A stretch of DNA of 64,000 bases from Streptomyces sp. NRRL B-3428 (GCA_000721375.1 JOGW01000010.1:62001-126000); one strand, 5' to 3'. Positions 24,749-33,170 are shown, counted from the first letter of the stretch. Made by a program: numbers and translations. The notes: generated by a model not told the origin, from the letters alone.

Positions 24749-25384
24749 CTACGGCGCCGCCGCCTCCAGCTCCTCGATGGTCCCGGACATGACCGTCCGT
24801 ACATGCTCGGTGAGGTGCTCGGCCGGCCAGTTCCACCAGGCCACCGCGAGCAGGCGCTCGATCTCCGGCTCGCTGAACCGCCTGCGGATGAGGCGGGCCG
24901 GATTGCCGCCGACGATCCCGTAGTCGGGGACGTCGCCCGTCACGACCGCGCCGGTGGCGATGATCGCGCCATGGCCGATCCGGACCCCGGGCATCACGGT
25001 CGCGCCGTTGCCGAACCAGACATCGTTGCCCACCACCGTGTCGCCCGGGTTCGGCAGCCCGGTGAGCAGGTCGAAGTGGTCGGACCAGGAGCCGCCCAGC
25101 GTGGGGAAGGGGAAGGTGGACGGGCCGTCCATACGGTGGTTGGCGCCGTTCATGATGAAGCGCGTGCCCGTGCCGAGCGCGCAGAACTTCCCGATCACGA
25201 GCCGCTCGGGCCCGTAGTGGTACAGCACGTTGCGGGTCTCGAAGGCGGTCGCGTCGTCCGGGTCGTCGTAGTAGGAGTACTCCCCGACTTCGATCAGCTC
25301 GGACTTCACCAAGGGCTTCAGCTGGACGACGCGCGGCTGGCCGGGCATCGGGTGCAGGGCGGTGGGGTCGGCCGGTACGGGCAT
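24749..25384 (-). CDS. CatB/Vat-type xenobiotic O-acetyltransferase
   Basis: 211 residues from the ATG at 25384 (GAGGAG upstream). The left-handed beta-helix of hexapeptide repeats is clear: LVIGKFCALGTGTRF, VVGNDVWFGNGATVMPG, VRIGHGAIIATGAVV and VPDYGIVGGNPARLIRRRF. The catalytic histidine of streptogramin/chloramphenicol acetyltransferases maps to His83 in MNGANHRMDG, and a Trp-rich C-terminus (AVAWWNWPAEHL) is as in Vat proteins. It transfers acetyl from acetyl-CoA to a hydroxyl; in this family the acceptor is often an antibiotic. It is convergent with the ArsR gene and downstream of a second acetyltransferase. A resistance function is possible, not shown. Confidence 0.88.
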   Translation of the reverse strand: MPVPADPTALHPMPGQPRVVQLKPLVKSELIEVGEYSYYDDPDDATAFETRNVLYHYGPERLVIGKFCALGTGTRFIMNGANHRMDGPSTFPFPTLGGSWSDHFDLLTGLPNPGDTVVGNDVWFGNGATVMPGVRIGHGAIIATGAVVTGDVPDYGIVGGNPARLIRRRFSEPEIERLLAVAWWNWPAEHLTEHVRTVMSGTIEELEAAAP

Positions 25385-25425
25385 GGTGCGCTCCTCGGTC
25401 TGTCGGTGCGGATCCGGTTCGTGGG

Positions 25426-25519
25426 CGGGTACGTCATCCGTCATCGGGTACGTCACGGCCATCCGGTACGTCGTCTGTGGTCGGGTACGTCGTCCGTCAT
25501 CGGGTACGTCATCCGTGGT
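25426..25519. repeat. Five tandem 18-19 bp repeats between the acetyltransferase genes
   Basis: Units start at 25426, 25445 (18 bp), 25463, 25482 and 25501, with consensus CGGGTACGTCATCCGTCAT and alternating -CAT/-GGT ends. A partial sixth begins at 25520. There are no spacers, so it is not CRISPR. The minus strand repeats ATGACG, creating several spurious start codons upstream of the CatB-like gene. Confidence 0.88.
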
Positions 25520-25530
25520 CGGGTCGGTCC

Positions 25531-26085
25531 TCAGAGGCTGCGCAGCACCCGTGCGGGATTGCCCACCGCGACCACCCCCGACGGCAGATCGCGGGTGACC
25601 ACCGAGCCTGCGCCGACCACCGTGTCCGCCCCGATCGTCACGCCCGGGCAGACGATCACGCCGCCGCCCAGCCAGACGTTGTCGCCGATCGTGATCGGCT
25701 CGCCCTTCTCCCAGCCCTCCCGGCGCCGTACCGGGTCCAGTTCATGTGTGGGGGTGAGGAGCTGGACGTTGGGGCCGATCTGGACGTCCTCGCCGATCGT
25801 GATGGGCGCGGCGTCCAGGAAGACCGCGCCGAAGTTGACGAAGGTCCGTGCGCCGATGGAGAGGTAGGTGCCGTAGTCGCACTGGAAGGGCGGGCGGATG
25901 CGGACGTCCTCGCCGAGGGTGCCGATCAACTGATCGAGGATCGCCCGGCGTTCGCCCGGCGACGCGGTCGAGGCCGCGTTGTACGCCGCGCACAGTTCGG
26001 CGCGCCGCACGGTCTGCGCGAGCAGCTCCTCGTCATCGGCGATGTACCAGTCACCCGCCAGCATGCGGTCCTTGTTGTCACCCAT
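25531..26085 (-). CDS. Maltose/galactoside O-acetyltransferase family (Maa/LacA)
   Basis: 184 residues. The N-terminal Maa helical domain (MGDNKDRMLAGDWYIADDEELLAQ) is followed by the hexapeptide beta-helix: TYLSIGARTFVNFGAVFLD, ITIGEDVQIGPNVQLLTPTHELDP, ITIGDNVWLGGGVIVCPGVTIG and VVAVGNPARVLR. The catalytic His114 in TPTHELD corresponds to the LacA/Maa histidine. It acetylates sugars with acetyl-CoA in the cytosol. It is upstream of the CatB-like gene on the same strand, separated by the tandem repeat array, and 22 bp downstream of the lysR stop. Substrate specificity cannot be read from sequence. Confidence 0.93.
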   Translation of the reverse strand: MGDNKDRMLAGDWYIADDEELLAQTVRRAELCAAYNAASTASPGERRAILDQLIGTLGEDVRIRPPFQCDYGTYLSIGARTFVNFGAVFLDAAPITIGEDVQIGPNVQLLTPTHELDPVRRREGWEKGEPITIGDNVWLGGGVIVCPGVTIGADTVVGAGSVVTRDLPSGVVAVGNPARVLRSL

Positions 26086-26107
26086 GGCAGACCACTATGC
26101 CCCTACG

Positions 26108-27022
26108 TCAGACGGCGAGACCTGCCGCCCGGGCCCAGTGCCGCCGCAGCAGTTCCACCGTCACGGTGATCGCCGGCCGGCGTGCCGCGCCCGGCCGCCA
26201 CAGTGCGTACAGGCGGCGCACCGGTGCCGGCTCGAGGGGGAGTGCGTGGACCTTGTCCGGCAGCGGTCCGCGGCCCAGGCGCGGGATCAGGGCGATGCCC
26301 AATCCGGCCGCCACCAGGGCGAGTTGGGTGTGGTACTCCGCCGCCTGGTGTGCGAGCTGCGGCTCGTGGCCCGCGGCCCGCAGCGTGCGCACCAGCCAGT
26401 CGTGGCAGACGGTGCCCGGCGGCTGGCAGATCCAGCGCTCCCCGACGAGATCCGTGCGCCGTACGGATTCCCGCGAGGTCAGCGGGTGCCCCTCGGGCAC
26501 CAGGAGATCGCACGCGTCGTCACCGATCACCGCCTGCTCCACGCCGTCCGGCGCGGGCAGCGGCGCGATGTCCCAGTCGTGGGCGACCGCCACGTCGATC
26601 ATGCCGCGGGCGACAAGGTCGATGGACAGATGCGGATCGACCTCGTTCATCCGTACGTCGAGTCCGGGGTGCTCACGGGCGAGTTCGGCGAGCACGCCCG
26701 GCAGCAGACCGCGGGCCGCGGTGGAGAAGGCGCCGATCGTCAGCAGGCCCGCCGGCTTGCCCCTGCGTTCCTCGAGCGTGGTCTCCGCGCGCTCGACGAT
26801 CGTGAGCAACTCCTGTGCAGTGGAGGCGAGATGACGGGCCTCCTCGGTGAGCGCGACACCGCGTCCCCGGCGTTCGAGGAGCGTGGTGCGGGTCTCGCGC
26901 TCCAACTTGGTGATCTGCTGCGACACGGCGGACGGGGTGTACCCGAGCGCGAGGGCCGCGGCGGCGACGGAGCCGTGCACGGCGACGGCGTGCAGGGCGC
27001 GCAGACGTCCGAGGTCGAGCAT
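26108..27022 (-). CDS. LysR-family transcriptional regulator
   Basis: 304 residues from the ATG at 27022, with AGGAGG ideally spaced upstream. The N-terminal helix-turn-helix MLDLGRLRALHAVAVHGSVAAAALALGYTPSAVSQQ is followed by the long linker helix and the periplasmic-binding-like effector domain (about 90-300). It is divergent from an EamA exporter, the usual LysR/EamA pairing. The intergenic region between them carries five exact 20-bp tandem units starting 38 bp upstream of this start, which look like multiple binding sites. Longer in-frame upstream codons run antisense into the EamA gene and are rejected. Confidence 0.93.
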   Translation of the reverse strand: MLDLGRLRALHAVAVHGSVAAAALALGYTPSAVSQQITKLERETRTTLLERRGRGVALTEEARHLASTAQELLTIVERAETTLEERRGKPAGLLTIGAFSTAARGLLPGVLAELAREHPGLDVRMNEVDPHLSIDLVARGMIDVAVAHDWDIAPLPAPDGVEQAVIGDDACDLLVPEGHPLTSRESVRRTDLVGERWICQPPGTVCHDWLVRTLRAAGHEPQLAHQAAEYHTQLALVAAGLGIALIPRLGRGPLPDKVHALPLEPAPVRRLYALWRPGAARRPAITVTVELLRRHWARAAGLAV

Positions 27023-27060
27023 GATCGCCTCCTGGGTGAACCGGCTCCGGTGCCCGAGCC

Positions 27061-27160
27061 GCCGAATGCGTAACCAGCGTGCTGCCGATGCGTGAACAGC
27101 GCTGCCGGTACGTAGGCAACGCTGCCGATGCGTAAGCAACGATGCCGATACGTAAGCAAC
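27061..27160. repeat. Five tandem 20-bp repeats in the lysR/eamA promoter
   Basis: Units at 27061 (degenerate), 27081, 27101, 27121 and 27141, consensus GCTGCCGATGCGTAAGCAAC, each exactly 20 bp. The period is close to two helical turns, so all copies face the same side of the DNA. The array occupies the divergent promoter. Confidence 0.92.
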
Positions 27161-27224
27161 GCTCAATTCAACCATGAAGAGATTCGTGCTGGTGCTAAAG
27201 AGTTGTGTCGCTGATCCTCGGAGC

Positions 27225-28202
27225 ATGCGTCCCGTACACATCGCGCTCGCCGTCCTGGTCACCGCCGTCTGGGGAGTGAACTTCGTCGTCATCGAGCTCG
27301 GGCTCGGACACTTCCCGCCACTGCTCTTCTCCGCGCTGCGCTTCCTCGTCGCGGCGCTGCCCGCCGTCTTCTTCGTGGGGCGCCCCAAGGTCGCCTGGAA
27401 GTGGGTGATCGGGGTCGGACTCGCCCTGGGCGTGGCCAAGTTCGGGCTGCTCTTCATCGGGATGGACCGGGGCATGCCCGCCGGTCTCTCCTCCCTCGTC
27501 CTCCAGATCCAGGCGGTCTTCACGGCCGTACTCGCGGCGGCGCTGCTGCGTGAGCGCCCGGGCCGGGTGCGGATCGCCGGAATGACCGTCGCGCTCGGCG
27601 GCATCGCCTTGGCGGCCGTCGACGAAGGCGCCTCGGGGCCGGTCCTCGCGTTCGTGCTCGTCATCGCGGCCGCTGCCTGCTGGGGCATCTCCAACGTGCT
27701 GACCCGCAAGGCGGCACCGCCCGACGCGCTCAACTTCATGGTCTGGGTGTCCACCGTCCCCGTACTGCCGCTGCTCGCCCTGTCGCTGGTCTTCGAGGGG
27801 CCGAAGGCGGATCTTGCCGCGCTGCGGGGGCTCGACTGGGGCGGCGTCGGCGCGATCGTGTACGTCGCGTGGGGTGCGACGGTCTTCGGGTTCGGCGTCT
27901 GGGGCTTCCTGCTGCGGCGCTATCCCGCCTCCGCGGTGGCCCCCTTCTCGCTGCTCGTGCCGGTCTTCGGGATGTCGTCGGCGGCGCTGCTGCTCGACGA
28001 GTCGGTGAGCCCGCTGCGCTGGGGCGCGGCGGTCCTGCTCGTCGGCGGGGTCGCGCTGACGTCGCTGTCCAGGTCCGCACCCGCACCCGTACCCGCTCCG
28101 GCGCCGGTGGAGCCCGTGACGCCGGGCGAGCGGGTGGAGCCGGGCGAACCGGTGGCCGCGAGCGCGTCTCCCGGGCCGGCTAACCCCCTTCAGGGAACGT
28201 GA
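27225..28202 (+). CDS. EamA-family exporter (10 TM, DMT superfamily)
   Basis: 325 residues from the ATG at 27225, MRPVHIALAVLVTAVWGVNFVVIE, with CGGAG upstream; the ATG at 27174 has no ribosome-binding site. Two EamA repeats of five helices each (about 4-135 and 145-275) have the typical WGVNFVV and CWGISNVLTRKAAP openings. A Pro/Val-rich, PAPVPAPAPVEP-type tail (about 285-325) is probably cytosolic. DMT exporters of this type extrude amino acids, cysteine pathway metabolites or purines. It is divergent from its likely LysR regulator. The 3' end overlaps the convergent kinase gene by 23 bp. Confidence 0.92.
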   Translation: MRPVHIALAVLVTAVWGVNFVVIELGLGHFPPLLFSALRFLVAALPAVFFVGRPKVAWKWVIGVGLALGVAKFGLLFIGMDRGMPAGLSSLVLQIQAVFTAVLAAALLRERPGRVRIAGMTVALGGIALAAVDEGASGPVLAFVLVIAAAACWGISNVLTRKAAPPDALNFMVWVSTVPVLPLLALSLVFEGPKADLAALRGLDWGGVGAIVYVAWGATVFGFGVWGFLLRRYPASAVAPFSLLVPVFGMSSAALLLDESVSPLRWGAAVLLVGGVALTSLSRSAPAPVPAPAPVEPVTPGERVEPGEPVAASASPGPANPLQGT

Positions 28203-29559
28203 GCCGGAACAGCGCACCACCGCCCGGCGCCACCTGCGCCGTCAGCTCGGCGCCGTGCGCGCGGGCGATCTGCCGGGCCATCGCGAGGCCGAGGCCCGAG
28301 CCGGGCAGGGCGCGGGCGGATTCGGCGCGGTAGAAGCGGTCGAAGACATACGGCAGGTCGGCCGGGGCGATGCCGGGTCCGTGGTCGCGTACGGTCAACT
28401 CGGTCTCGGTGAGGACCACTTCGACCGGGCCGCCGGGCGGGGAGAACTTGGCCGCGTTGTCCAGCAGGTTCGTCAGGAGGCGCGACACCCTCGCCGGGAC
28501 GCCCGCGAAGGCGGCGGAGCCGGTCGCGTCCAGGGTGAAGGCCACCTGCGGCCAGTGCGTACGAGCCGAGTCGACCGCGTGCGTGACGAGCGCGGTCATC
28601 CGTACCTCTTCGAGCAGTGGCTGCGGCTCCTCGTCGCGGGCCAGTTCGATGAGGTCGTTGACCAGGCCGGTCACCTCGCGCAGCTGGCGGCCGAGGGCCT
28701 GCGCCGCGCGGTCGCGCTGTGCGGGGGTCAACCGGTCGGCGCGGGCGAGGAGTTCGGCGTTCGTGCGCAGGGCGGTCAGCGGGGTGCGCAGTTCGTGCGA
28801 GGCGTCGGCGACGAGCCGGCGCTGCGCGGTGACGGACTGTTCCAGTTCGCCCAGCATCGTGTTGAAGGTGGCGGCAAGCCGGGTCACCTCGTCCTCACGC
28901 CCCTCGGGTCCCGGCGGCAGCTCGATGCGGTGGCGCGCGTCGCGGGTGGCCGCGATGCGCTCGGCGGTGGCGGTGAGCCGGGTGACGGGGGCGAGCGCGG
29001 TGCGCGAGACCCAGTAGCCGAGCCCGGCCGCGACGAGGATGCCCGCCCCGCCGATCACGATCAGCGTCCCGGCGGCCTGGCGCACACCCCGCTCGGCGAC
29101 GTCGGCGCGCAGGGCGACCTGGAGCGCGGTGCCGTCCTCGAAGGTGGTGGTGTACATACGGGCCGGATGGCCCTGGAAGGTGAAACTCGTGTAGTACGGC
29201 GCGAGTTGACGGGCCGCGACTTGGCGGGTGGCCGCGGAGACCGGCAGCAGATACGGCTTCGCGGGGTCGTCGGCCGCGTCGGCGGGCACGCCCTGGGCGC
29301 AGGCCGGGGCGCCGAGGTAGTGGCACTCGCCGGTGTAGACACCGGGGCCCTCCCCCTTGTTCTGCTGGGCGATGAGGGCCGCGGACTGGGCGAGGTTCTG
29401 GTCGAGCTGCTGGTACAGCTTGAAGCGGATCACGAAGAAGGCCGCCACGCAGATGCCGATCGCCACCAGCGCCACGGCGAGCGTCGCGGCGAGCGCGAGC
29501 CGGGTGCGCAGCGGACGGCGGCGGCGCCAGCGGGCACCCAGGCCCCGGGAGCCGCTCAT
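28180..29559 (-). CDS. Sensor histidine kinase, partner of a frameshifted response regulator
   Basis: 459 residues. Membrane helices at about 22-44 and 163-185 flank an extracellular loop of about 115 residues holding two cysteines ([13 protein letters not shown]) that may form a disulfide. HAMP follows, then His255 in [12 protein letters not shown] and the HATPase boxes [17 protein letters not shown] and GSGLGLAMA. The ATG overlaps the response-regulator stop (ATGA), so coupling of the operon is preserved even though the regulator reading frame is broken. The 3' end overlaps eamA by 23 bp. The signal is unknown. Confidence 0.93.
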   Translation of the reverse strand: MSGSRGLGARWRRRRPLRTRLALAATLAVALVAIGICVAAFFVIRFKLYQQLDQNLAQSAALIAQQNKGEGPGVYTGECHYLGAPACAQGVPADAADDPAKPYLLPVSAATRQVAARQLAPYYTSFTFQGHPARMYTTTFEDGTALQVALRADVAERGVRQAAGTLIVIGGAGILVAAGLGYWVSRTALAPVTRLTATAERIAATRDARHRIELPPGPEGREDEVTRLAATFNTMLGELEQSVTAQRRLVADASHELRTPLTALRTNAELLARADRLTPAQRDRAAQALGRQLREVTGLVNDLIELARDEEPQPLLEEVRMTALVTHAVDSARTHWPQVAFTLDATGSAAFAGVPARVSRLLTNLLDNAAKFSPPGGPVEVVLTETELTVRDHGPGIAPADLPYVFDRFYRAESARALPGSGLGLAMARQIARAHGAELTAQVAPGGGALFRLTFPEGG

Positions 29560-30274
29560 GCCACGTCCAGGCGGTAGCCGATGCCGTGCACGGTGTGCAC
29601 GAGCCGCGGTTCGCCGCCCGCTTCGAGCTTGCGCCGCAGATAACCCACGTATACGGCCAGGGAGTTGGAGTCGGGGCCGAAGTCCTCGCCCCAGACGCGC
29701 TCCAGGAGCAGCTCGCGCGGCAGGGTCTGGCGCGGGCTGAGCAGAAGCTGTTCGAGGAGCGCGAACTCGGTCCTGTGAACTCGAGCGGCCGCCCGGCCCG
29801 CGCTCCCGTACGGGTCACGGGATCGGCCGTGAGGTCGGCGAACGTGAGCTGAGTGCCGTCGGCGGCCGGCTCTGGGGCGACGCGGCGCAGCAAGGCCCTG
29901 ACGCGGGCGGCCAGTTCGTCCAGGGCGAAGGGTTTGACCAGGTAGTCGTCGGCGCCCGCGTCCAGACCGTCCACCCGCTCGCTCACCGTGCCGAGCGCGG
30001 TCAGGACGAGCACCGGCGTACGGTCGCCCATCGCGCGCAGCCTGCGGCACAGGGCGAGACCGTCGAGCACCGGCATCATCACGTCCGTGACGATCGCGTC
30101 CGGCTGCCGGGCCGCGATCTCGGTCAGGGCCGCGAGCCCGTCGGCGGCGCCGCGCACCTCGTACCCCTCGACTGCGAGCCCGTCCTCGATGGCGGCCCGC
30201 ACCTCGGGTTCGTCGTCGACCACGAGAATGCGGGGGCCGCCGGGGGCGCTGGTGCCGTAGGGCTTCACTGTCAT
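29556..30274 (-). pseudogene. OmpR-family response regulator interrupted by a single-base frameshift
   Basis: The receiver is intact in one frame from the ATG at 30274: [14 protein letters not shown], Asp64 in IVTDVMMP, Lys of VKPF, then [18 protein letters not shown]. The winged-helix output domain ([52 protein letters not shown]) continues in the next frame. Adding one G between 29773 and 29774 on the plus strand would restore [12 protein letters not shown], the usual family sequence, so one base appears lost. As written, translation continues out of frame into the kinase gene. This is either a genuine inactivation or an assembly/sequencing error. The downstream kinase start and the ATGA overlap remain intact, which favours an error or a very recent event. 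Confidence 0.88.
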
Positions 30275-30337
30275 GCGTAAAGGGTGCCAAACCGGACTCT
30301 TAGAACCCTCTTACCCCGCTCGCGCAAGCTGCGGCAC

Positions 30338-31507
30338 ATGCTGACAACACCCCCACCACCCCTGTCCGTGGTGATCGGTGCGGGCGGTACCGGCGGCCAT
30401 ATCTACCCCGGTCTCGCACTCGCCGACGCCCTGCGCCGTGCCGTGCCCGACGCGCTGATCTCCTTCGTGGGCACCACCCGTGGTCTGGAGACCCGGCTCA
30501 TACCCGGGGCCGGCTACCGGCTGCACACCGTCGACATGATCCCCTTCGATCCCTCGCTCGGCGCCCGGCGCTTTCTGCTGCCCGCGGCGCTCATGAAGTC
30601 CGCGGCCCAGGTGCGCTCGATCCTGCGCGCACAGGGGGAGCGGGGCGCGCAGGTGGCGGTCGGCATGGGCGGCTATCCCAGCGCGCCCGTGATCCTCGGT
30701 GCGAAGCTCGCCGGGCTGCCGAGCGTCATCCACGAGTCCAACGCCGTGCCCGGGCGCGCCAACCAGTTCGCCGCCCGGCTCACCCCGCATCTGACCGTCG
30801 CCTTCGAGCGCAGCCGGGCCCACCTCGCGGGCGGTGAGCGGGCCCGCGTCGTCGGGATGCCGATCGCCGCCTCGCTCGCCGGACTCGACCGGTCCGGGCT
30901 GCGGGCCGAGGCGCGGCGCGCGATGGGCGTACGGGACGGTGCGCGGTTGATCGTCTTCAACGGCGGCAGCCTCGGCGCGGCCCGGCTCACCGAAGCCGCG
31001 CTCGGCCTCGCCGAGTTGTGGCGCTCGCGCACCGATGTCCAGCTCCTGATCAAGACGGGGCCGGCCGCCTCGGAGGAGACCCGTCGCCGCCTCGGCGACT
31101 CGCCCGTGGCCCGAGCGGTGCCCTACCTGGACCGTATGGATCACGCGTACGCGGCCGCCGATCTCGTCGTCTGCCGGGCCGGCTCGGCCACCGTCGCCGA
31201 ACTCGCCGCGACCGGTGTGCCCGCCGTCCTCGTGCCGTATCCGCACGCCCCCGGCGATCACCAGACCCACAACGCCCGCGTGCTCACCGACGCCGGCGCC
31301 GGTCTGCTGGTGCCCGACGCCGCCACCACGGCCGAGCACCTCGCCGACCTGGTCGGCCCGCTGCTCGACCGGCCCGAGCGGCTCGCCGCGATGGCCCGCG
31401 CAGCCGATCCCGGGCCGCACGCCCGCGCCGCCGAACTCCTCGCCGCCGAGGTGCTGCGCCTCGCCGGCCGTCCCGTTCCCTTCCCCCACCTGGAGACCGT
31501 CCGATGA
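30338..31507 (+). CDS. MurG-like GT28 glycosyltransferase (paralogue outside the dcw cluster)
   Basis: 389 residues from the ATG at 30338. MurG hallmarks are the G-loop IGAGGTGGHIYPGLALADAL, GMGGYPSAPVILGAKLAGLP, IHESNAVPGRANQFAARL, FNGGSLGAARLTEA and the C-terminal UDP-sugar site VVCRAGSATVAELAATGVPAVLVPYPHA. MurG adds GlcNAc to lipid I. Streptomyces normally keeps murG in the division/cell-wall cluster, which is not here, so this is a second copy. Its stop overlaps the next gene, a LegB-like sugar-nucleotide dehydratase (ATGA). It may transfer a modified GlcNAc derivative to lipid-linked precursors or to a secreted glycan (inference). Confidence 0.88.
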   Translation: MLTTPPPPLSVVIGAGGTGGHIYPGLALADALRRAVPDALISFVGTTRGLETRLIPGAGYRLHTVDMIPFDPSLGARRFLLPAALMKSAAQVRSILRAQGERGAQVAVGMGGYPSAPVILGAKLAGLPSVIHESNAVPGRANQFAARLTPHLTVAFERSRAHLAGGERARVVGMPIAASLAGLDRSGLRAEARRAMGVRDGARLIVFNGGSLGAARLTEAALGLAELWRSRTDVQLLIKTGPAASEETRRRLGDSPVARAVPYLDRMDHAYAAADLVVCRAGSATVAELAATGVPAVLVPYPHAPGDHQTHNARVLTDAGAGLLVPDAATTAEHLADLVGPLLDRPERLAAMARAADPGPHARAAELLAAEVLRLAGRPVPFPHLETVR

Positions 31508-32499
31508 CCCCCTTCTCTTGGCATGGCCGTACCGTCCTCGTCACCGGAGCCGAGGGGTTCATCGGCTCGACCCTCGTCGATCTGCTCGTCGAACAGGGCG
31601 CGCGCGTCAGGGCGTTGGTCCACTACAAGCCGTACGCCGAAAAGGGGTATCTGGCCGGGTACCTGGGCGGCGGCGAGGTGGAGATGATCGCGGGCGACGT
31701 TCGCGACGCGGGCCGTGTGATGGACGCGGTCGACGGCTGCGACACCGTCTTCCACCTGGCGGCGCTCATCGGCATCCCGTACAGCTACGACTCACCGGGC
31801 GCGTACGTGCAGACGAACGTCGTCGGCACGGAGAACGTCCTCGAAGCCTGCCGCCGCCACGGCGTGCGGCGCCTCGTCCACACGTCCACGAGCGAGGTCT
31901 ACGGGACGGCGCTCACCGTCCCGATCAGCGAGGACCACCCGCTGCAGCCCCAGTCCCCGTACTCGGCCTCGAAGATCGGCGCGGACATGATGGCGCTGTC
32001 GCACCACAACGCCTTCGAGCTGCCGGTCTCGGTGGTCCGCCCCTTCAACACGTACGGTCCGCGGCAGTCGGCGCGTGCGGTGATCCCCACGATTCTGGCC
32101 CAACTCCACGCGGGCGTACGGGAGATCAAGCTCGGATCGCTGACGCCCACCCGGGACTTCACGTATGTCACGGACACGGCGCGCGGGTTCCTTGCGGTGG
32201 CTTCCTGCGACCGTGCACTCGGCTCGGTGGTGAACCTGGGCTCGGGCCGGGAGATCTCGATCGGGGAGCTGGCCCGTGAGCTGATCGGCGCGTCGGGGTC
32301 CACCGCGGAGGTCGTGGTCGACCCGTCCCGGCTGCGGCCCGCCGCGAGCGAGGTGGAGCGGCTGCTCTCCGACAACTCCCGGGCGCGGGAGTGGGCTTCG
32401 TGGAAGCCGGAGGTGTCGTTGCGGGAGGGGCTTGTGCGGACTTCGGAGTGGGTCGCGGCGAATCTGTCGCTGTTCGACGCGACGCGCTATCAGGTCTGA
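31504..32499 (+). CDS. LegB-like NAD-dependent sugar-nucleotide 4,6-dehydratase (SDR)
   Basis: 331 residues. An extended SDR with the Rossmann motif VTGAEGFIGS, HLAALIGIPYSYDSPGAYVQTN, catalytic TSTSEVYGTA (Thr-Ser-Glu) and YSASK (Tyr/Lys), then RPFNTYGPRQSARAVIPTIL. The combination IGIPYSYDSP and RPFNTYGPRQSARA is what I recall from LegB, the NDP-GlcNAc 4,6-dehydratase of legionaminic acid synthesis. Its product would be a 4-keto-6-deoxy amino sugar nucleotide. It is translationally coupled to the MurG-like glycosyltransferase. No aminotransferase or NeuB homologue is adjacent, so the sugar may not proceed to a nonulosonate. Confidence 0.85.
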   Translation: MTPFSWHGRTVLVTGAEGFIGSTLVDLLVEQGARVRALVHYKPYAEKGYLAGYLGGGEVEMIAGDVRDAGRVMDAVDGCDTVFHLAALIGIPYSYDSPGAYVQTNVVGTENVLEACRRHGVRRLVHTSTSEVYGTALTVPISEDHPLQPQSPYSASKIGADMMALSHHNAFELPVSVVRPFNTYGPRQSARAVIPTILAQLHAGVREIKLGSLTPTRDFTYVTDTARGFLAVASCDRALGSVVNLGSGREISIGELARELIGASGSTAEVVVDPSRLRPAASEVERLLSDNSRAREWASWKPEVSLREGLVRTSEWVAANLSLFDATRYQV

Positions 32500-32528
32500 G
32501 TTCTGAGAACCGGGGTCCGACGCCGCGT

Positions 32529-33170
32529 CTATGAGTGGGCCGCGGCGGTCAGGCCGCCCAGAAGGAGGGCTGTGAAGCGGTGGGCCCACTCGGCGTCCAC
32601 CGGTTCGCAGCTCACCAGGGAGCGGTGCACCACCGCGCCGGCGACCACGTCGAAGATGAGGTCGGCGGTGCGGGCGGCGGTCTCGGGGTCTTCCTCCGCC
32701 GGCAGCTCGCCGCGCTCCTGGGCGCGCCCGCGCCCCTCGAGGACGAGGCGCTTCTGGCGGTCGACGATCGAGCTGCGGATGCGGGCGCGCAGCGCCTCGT
32801 CACCGGTGGACTCGGCGACGACGGCCATCAGGGCGGTACGGGTCTCGGGGCGTCCGAGCAGGGCGGCGAACTGCAGCACGACGCCTTCGACGTCGGCGGC
32901 GAGGCTGCCGCGGTCGGGGAGTTCGAGCTCGTCGAAGAGTTCGGCCACGGCGTCCACGACCAGTTCGTTCTTGCCCGCCCACCGCCGGTAGAGCGTCGTC
33001 TTCGCGACGCCGGCCCGGGTGGCCACGTCCCCGAGCGTCAGCTTCGACCAGCCGAGCTCCACGAGGGCCTCGCGGGTCGCGGCCAGGATCGCGGCGTCGG
33101 CCTCCTGGCTGCGGGGGCGGCCGGTTCTGGCGGGGCGGTCGGGGGTGGGGTGCGGCATGGGGGTGACCAT
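32529..33170 (-). CDS. TetR-family regulator
   Basis: 213 residues; the start is 33170 or the in-frame ATG 12 bp downstream (MPHPTPDRPARTGRPRS). The helix-turn-helix reads ALVELGWSKLTLGDVATRAGVAKTTLYRRWAGKNELVVDAV, and the ligand domain includes the TetR_C_11-like LMAVVAESTGDEALRARIRSSI. It is convergent with the LegB-like gene. A 17-bp dyad of the kind TetR proteins bind lies 94 bp upstream, but no divergent structural gene accompanies it. This regulator may act only on itself and on distant genes, or it may have lost its partner. Confidence 0.9.
   Translation of the reverse strand: MVTPMPHPTPDRPARTGRPRSQEADAAILAATREALVELGWSKLTLGDVATRAGVAKTTLYRRWAGKNELVVDAVAELFDELELPDRGSLAADVEGVVLQFAALLGRPETRTALMAVVAESTGDEALRARIRSSIVDRQKRLVLEGRGRAQERGELPAEEDPETAARTADLIFDVVAGAVVHRSLVSCEPVDAEWAHRFTALLLGGLTAAAHS

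Noticed and set aside
25426..27160. CRISPR array
   Set aside because: The repeats at 25426 and 27061 are head-to-tail 18-20 bp units with no unique spacers and no cas genes nearby.
30275..30337. 18-residue N-terminal extension of the MurG-like protein from 30284
   Set aside because: It overlaps the promoter of the divergent response regulator and has no ribosome-binding site; the glycosyltransferase fold starts after 30338.
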